From an uncultured Sphingomonas sp. (GTDB lineage Bacteria; Pseudomonadota; Alphaproteobacteria; Sphingomonadales; Sphingomonadaceae), in assembly GCF_937871615.1 (NCBI RefSeq), contig NZ_CALMPA010000071.1, positions 100,563 through 164,562 on the forward strand: a stretch of 64,000 nt of DNA. The letters run 5' to 3'. The first letter of the stretch is position 1; the number at the start of each line of letters is the position of its first letter. Made by a program: the position numbers and the translations under genes. Shown here piece after piece: positions 63,962 through 64,000 of the stretch. The notes below the pieces were generated by a model. That model had not been told where the DNA came from. It did no database searches and was given only the letters and a program-made list of their open reading frames with translations.

Positions 63962-64000
63962 TCAGTCTGCATCGTAGCCGGCGTTAGCGAAATAGTTGGC
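63962..64000 (-). mobile_element. C-terminal end of an IS630-like transposase (partial)
   Basis: The last 12 codons before TGA read ANYFANAGYDAD, which resembles the C-terminal tail of IS630-family transposases from alphaproteobacteria. The sequence beyond the stop (CGAAAACCGCTCTA) may contain the element's terminal repeat next to a TA target. Only 39 nt are visible. Confidence 0.4.

Noticed and set aside
1-64000. CRISPR arrays, rRNA genes or toxin-antitoxin pairs
   Set aside because: No regularly spaced direct repeats, rRNA-like stretches or typical TA gene pairs were seen on either strand.

Overview
The window is a GC-rich chromosomal segment from an alphaproteobacterium, most likely a sphingomonad (Sphingomonas or a close relative). 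This placement rests on gene content: FlaF, a DivK-like receiver divergent from a DUF3572 gene, a TorF-type porin, a ~180 kDa NAD-glutamate dehydrogenase, PAS_5 and HpaR-like proteins, and CtrA-like half-sites. No rRNA, CRISPR array or plasmid/phage core was seen.

Region 1 (1-14,000) is a motility island. It starts with a cut fliE, then flgC, and divergently fliN-fliO-fliP. A tightly overlapped minus-strand operon follows: motA, STAS, cheY, cheA, cheW, cheR, cheB, cheY, cheD, a 100-aa DxxxQ protein, motB, a FliL-like gene and a tandem-PilZ gene. It carries a complete chemosensory pathway between its two stator genes. flaF is divergent from it, and a chemoreceptor ending in a CheR/CheB-tether-like peptide (DWATF) faces flaF across a strong two-way terminator.

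Region 2 (14,347-27,922, plus strand) is a second chemosensory set. It has a HTH regulator with a degenerate S24-like tail, a tiny leader ORF, STAS, cheY, cheA, cheW, mcp, cheW, cheR and cheB. After these come a 572-aa soluble receptor-like protein with a CheZ-type DITRQ motif and an acidic CheZ-like tail, a TorF porin and a dCache receptor. No canonical cheZ, cheC or cheX is visible. The two DxxxQ proteins are therefore the best candidates for the missing CheY-P phosphatases, one per system, and are the most interesting result in the window.

Region 3 (28,000-49,900) is mostly housekeeping. It holds an HpaR-like regulator, an M14 peptidase, threonine aldolase, a nitronate monooxygenase-like enzyme, a complete ybgC-tolQRAB-pal envelope operon, an SDR, a pterin dehydratase, a small zincin, ccmAB, and a TSUP/cytochrome b/molybdopterin-enzyme module. 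cfa, argG, a large membrane protein and a FemAB/GNAT-like gene follow.

Region 4 (50,000-64,000) has ridA, HAD, DUF3572, divK, rpmG, a GDT1-like transporter, dps, a long imperfect palindromic repeat, a TonB receptor with a DUF2946 gene, gdhB, a PAS protein and tRNA-Thr(CGT). At the right edge the 3' end of that tRNA overlaps the tail of a 5'-truncated large serine recombinase, which appears cut by an IS630-like element. This is the likely border of a genomic island extending to the right.
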